In this document: in pieces, positions 5,763-5,939 of the stretch
How the letters are laid out: every line of letters begins with the position of its first letter
How positions within the stretch are numbered: the first letter of the stretch is position 1
Assembly: GCA_945645715.1 (NCBI GenBank)
Contig: CALZFJ010000138.1
Span: 1 to 5,939, forward strand
Direction of reading: 5' to 3'
Source: an uncultured Prevotellaceae bacterium
GTDB lineage: Bacteria; Bacteroidota; Bacteroidia; Bacteroidales; Muribaculaceae
DNA length: 5,939 bases
Notes under the pieces: generated by a model
What the model saw: only the letters and a program-made list of their open reading frames with translations
Database searches by the model: none
Told to the model about the DNA's origin: nothing
Made by a program: the position numbers and the translations under genes

Positions 5763-5803
5763 ATTATTACTGTCCGCTCTCAAGTTTAGCGGACAGTAAT
5801 AAT
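5763..5803 (-). terminator. Perfect 16-bp inverted repeat, possible second terminator on the minus strand
   Basis: ATTATTACTGTCCGCT (5763-5778) and its exact inverse (5788-5803) flank a nine-base loop. Read on the minus strand the stem is followed by TTTTTAATTTT, which suits intrinsic termination downstream of the tRNA gene. On the plus strand the following bases are A-rich. The GGACAGT core with AT-rich outer bases could equally be joined ends of a small insertion element; no transposase is present. Confidence 0.5.
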
Positions 5804-5830
5804 ATAAAATACCGGAATTTGCACTCGGTG

Positions 5831-5880
5831 AAATAAAAAACCTTTGCAAGCGATTGATTTTTCAATAACTTACAAAGGTT
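5831..5880 (-). terminator. Intrinsic terminator of the tRNA-Leu gene
   Basis: Read on the minus strand, AACCTTTGTAAG (5880-5869) pairs with CTTGCAAAGGTT (5850-5839) with one U-G wobble. An inner ATTG/CAAT stem lies within the loop. The stem runs directly into a T-run (A-run at 5831-5840 on the plus strand, interrupted once). It begins three bases past the tRNA CCA end, so it should terminate the tRNA transcript. Confidence 0.85.
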
Positions 5881-5882
5881 CG

Positions 5883-5939
5883 TGGTACTCGGAGCGGGAC
5901 TTGAACCCGCACAGCCGCTATGGCCAAAGGATTTTAAGT
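5883..5939 (-). tRNA. tRNA-Leu (anticodon UAA), 3' part only
   Basis: The minus strand shows the 3' two-thirds of a class II tRNA. From the window edge inward there is the anticodon loop CTTAAAA with anticodon UAA (5936-5934), the anticodon stem half TCCTT, and a long variable arm (GCC/GGC stem, about 5911-5927). Then come the T arm GCGGG-TTCAAGT-CCCGC (5910-5894), the acceptor strand TCCGAGT (5893-5887), discriminator A and an encoded CCA (5885-5883). The long variable arm and UAA anticodon identify leucine, reading UUA. The acceptor 5' strand and D arm are outside the window. Confidence 0.93.

Overview
The window reads like a chromosomal segment of a Bacteroidales bacterium (Bacteroides, Prevotella or Muribaculaceae type; genus not resolvable from this sequence). 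Three things point there: lineage-typical families (a 7TM-HD c-di-AMP phosphodiesterase, a DUF4919 lipoprotein-sized secreted protein, a DUF3791/DUF3990 pair), weak or absent Shine-Dalgarno sequences, and promoters of the Bacteroidetes form TTTG / TAnnTTTG.

Region 1 (1-2789, plus strand) is a probable operon. It starts inside the gene for a PgpH-like 7TM-HD phosphodiesterase, continues with a small five-helix membrane protein of unknown function, and ends with a secreted DUF4919 protein whose ATG overlaps the preceding stop (ATGA). A stem-loop with a T-run closes it. Region 2 (2790-3061) has no gene; it holds a 12-bp palindrome next to a small hairpin.

Region 3 (3062-3560, minus strand) is a two-gene unit: a DUF3791 protein followed, with an ATGA overlap, by a DUF3990 protein of the ADP-ribosyltransferase-like group. 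The DUF3990 gene stops after 71 codons, about half the usual family length as I know it. Its promoter overlaps an imperfect inverted repeat that could be an operator. Region 4 (3575-4998, minus strand) is an intact MFS transporter with POT/PTR peptide-symporter signatures and its own TAnnTTTG promoter.

Region 5 (4999-5760) looks like decayed DNA: a probable FecR C-terminal remnant, a signal-peptide-like gene start and, in another frame, the C-terminus of an apparent SGNH/GDSL hydrolase, followed by a 16-bp GC-rich hairpin. Region 6 (5763-5939) contains the 3' half of a minus-strand tRNA-Leu(UAA) with encoded CCA, its intrinsic terminator, and a second perfect inverted repeat. No complete new system is evident. 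The best candidates for follow-up are the truncated DUF3791/DUF3990 module with its operator-like promoter and the gene graveyard beside the tRNA.
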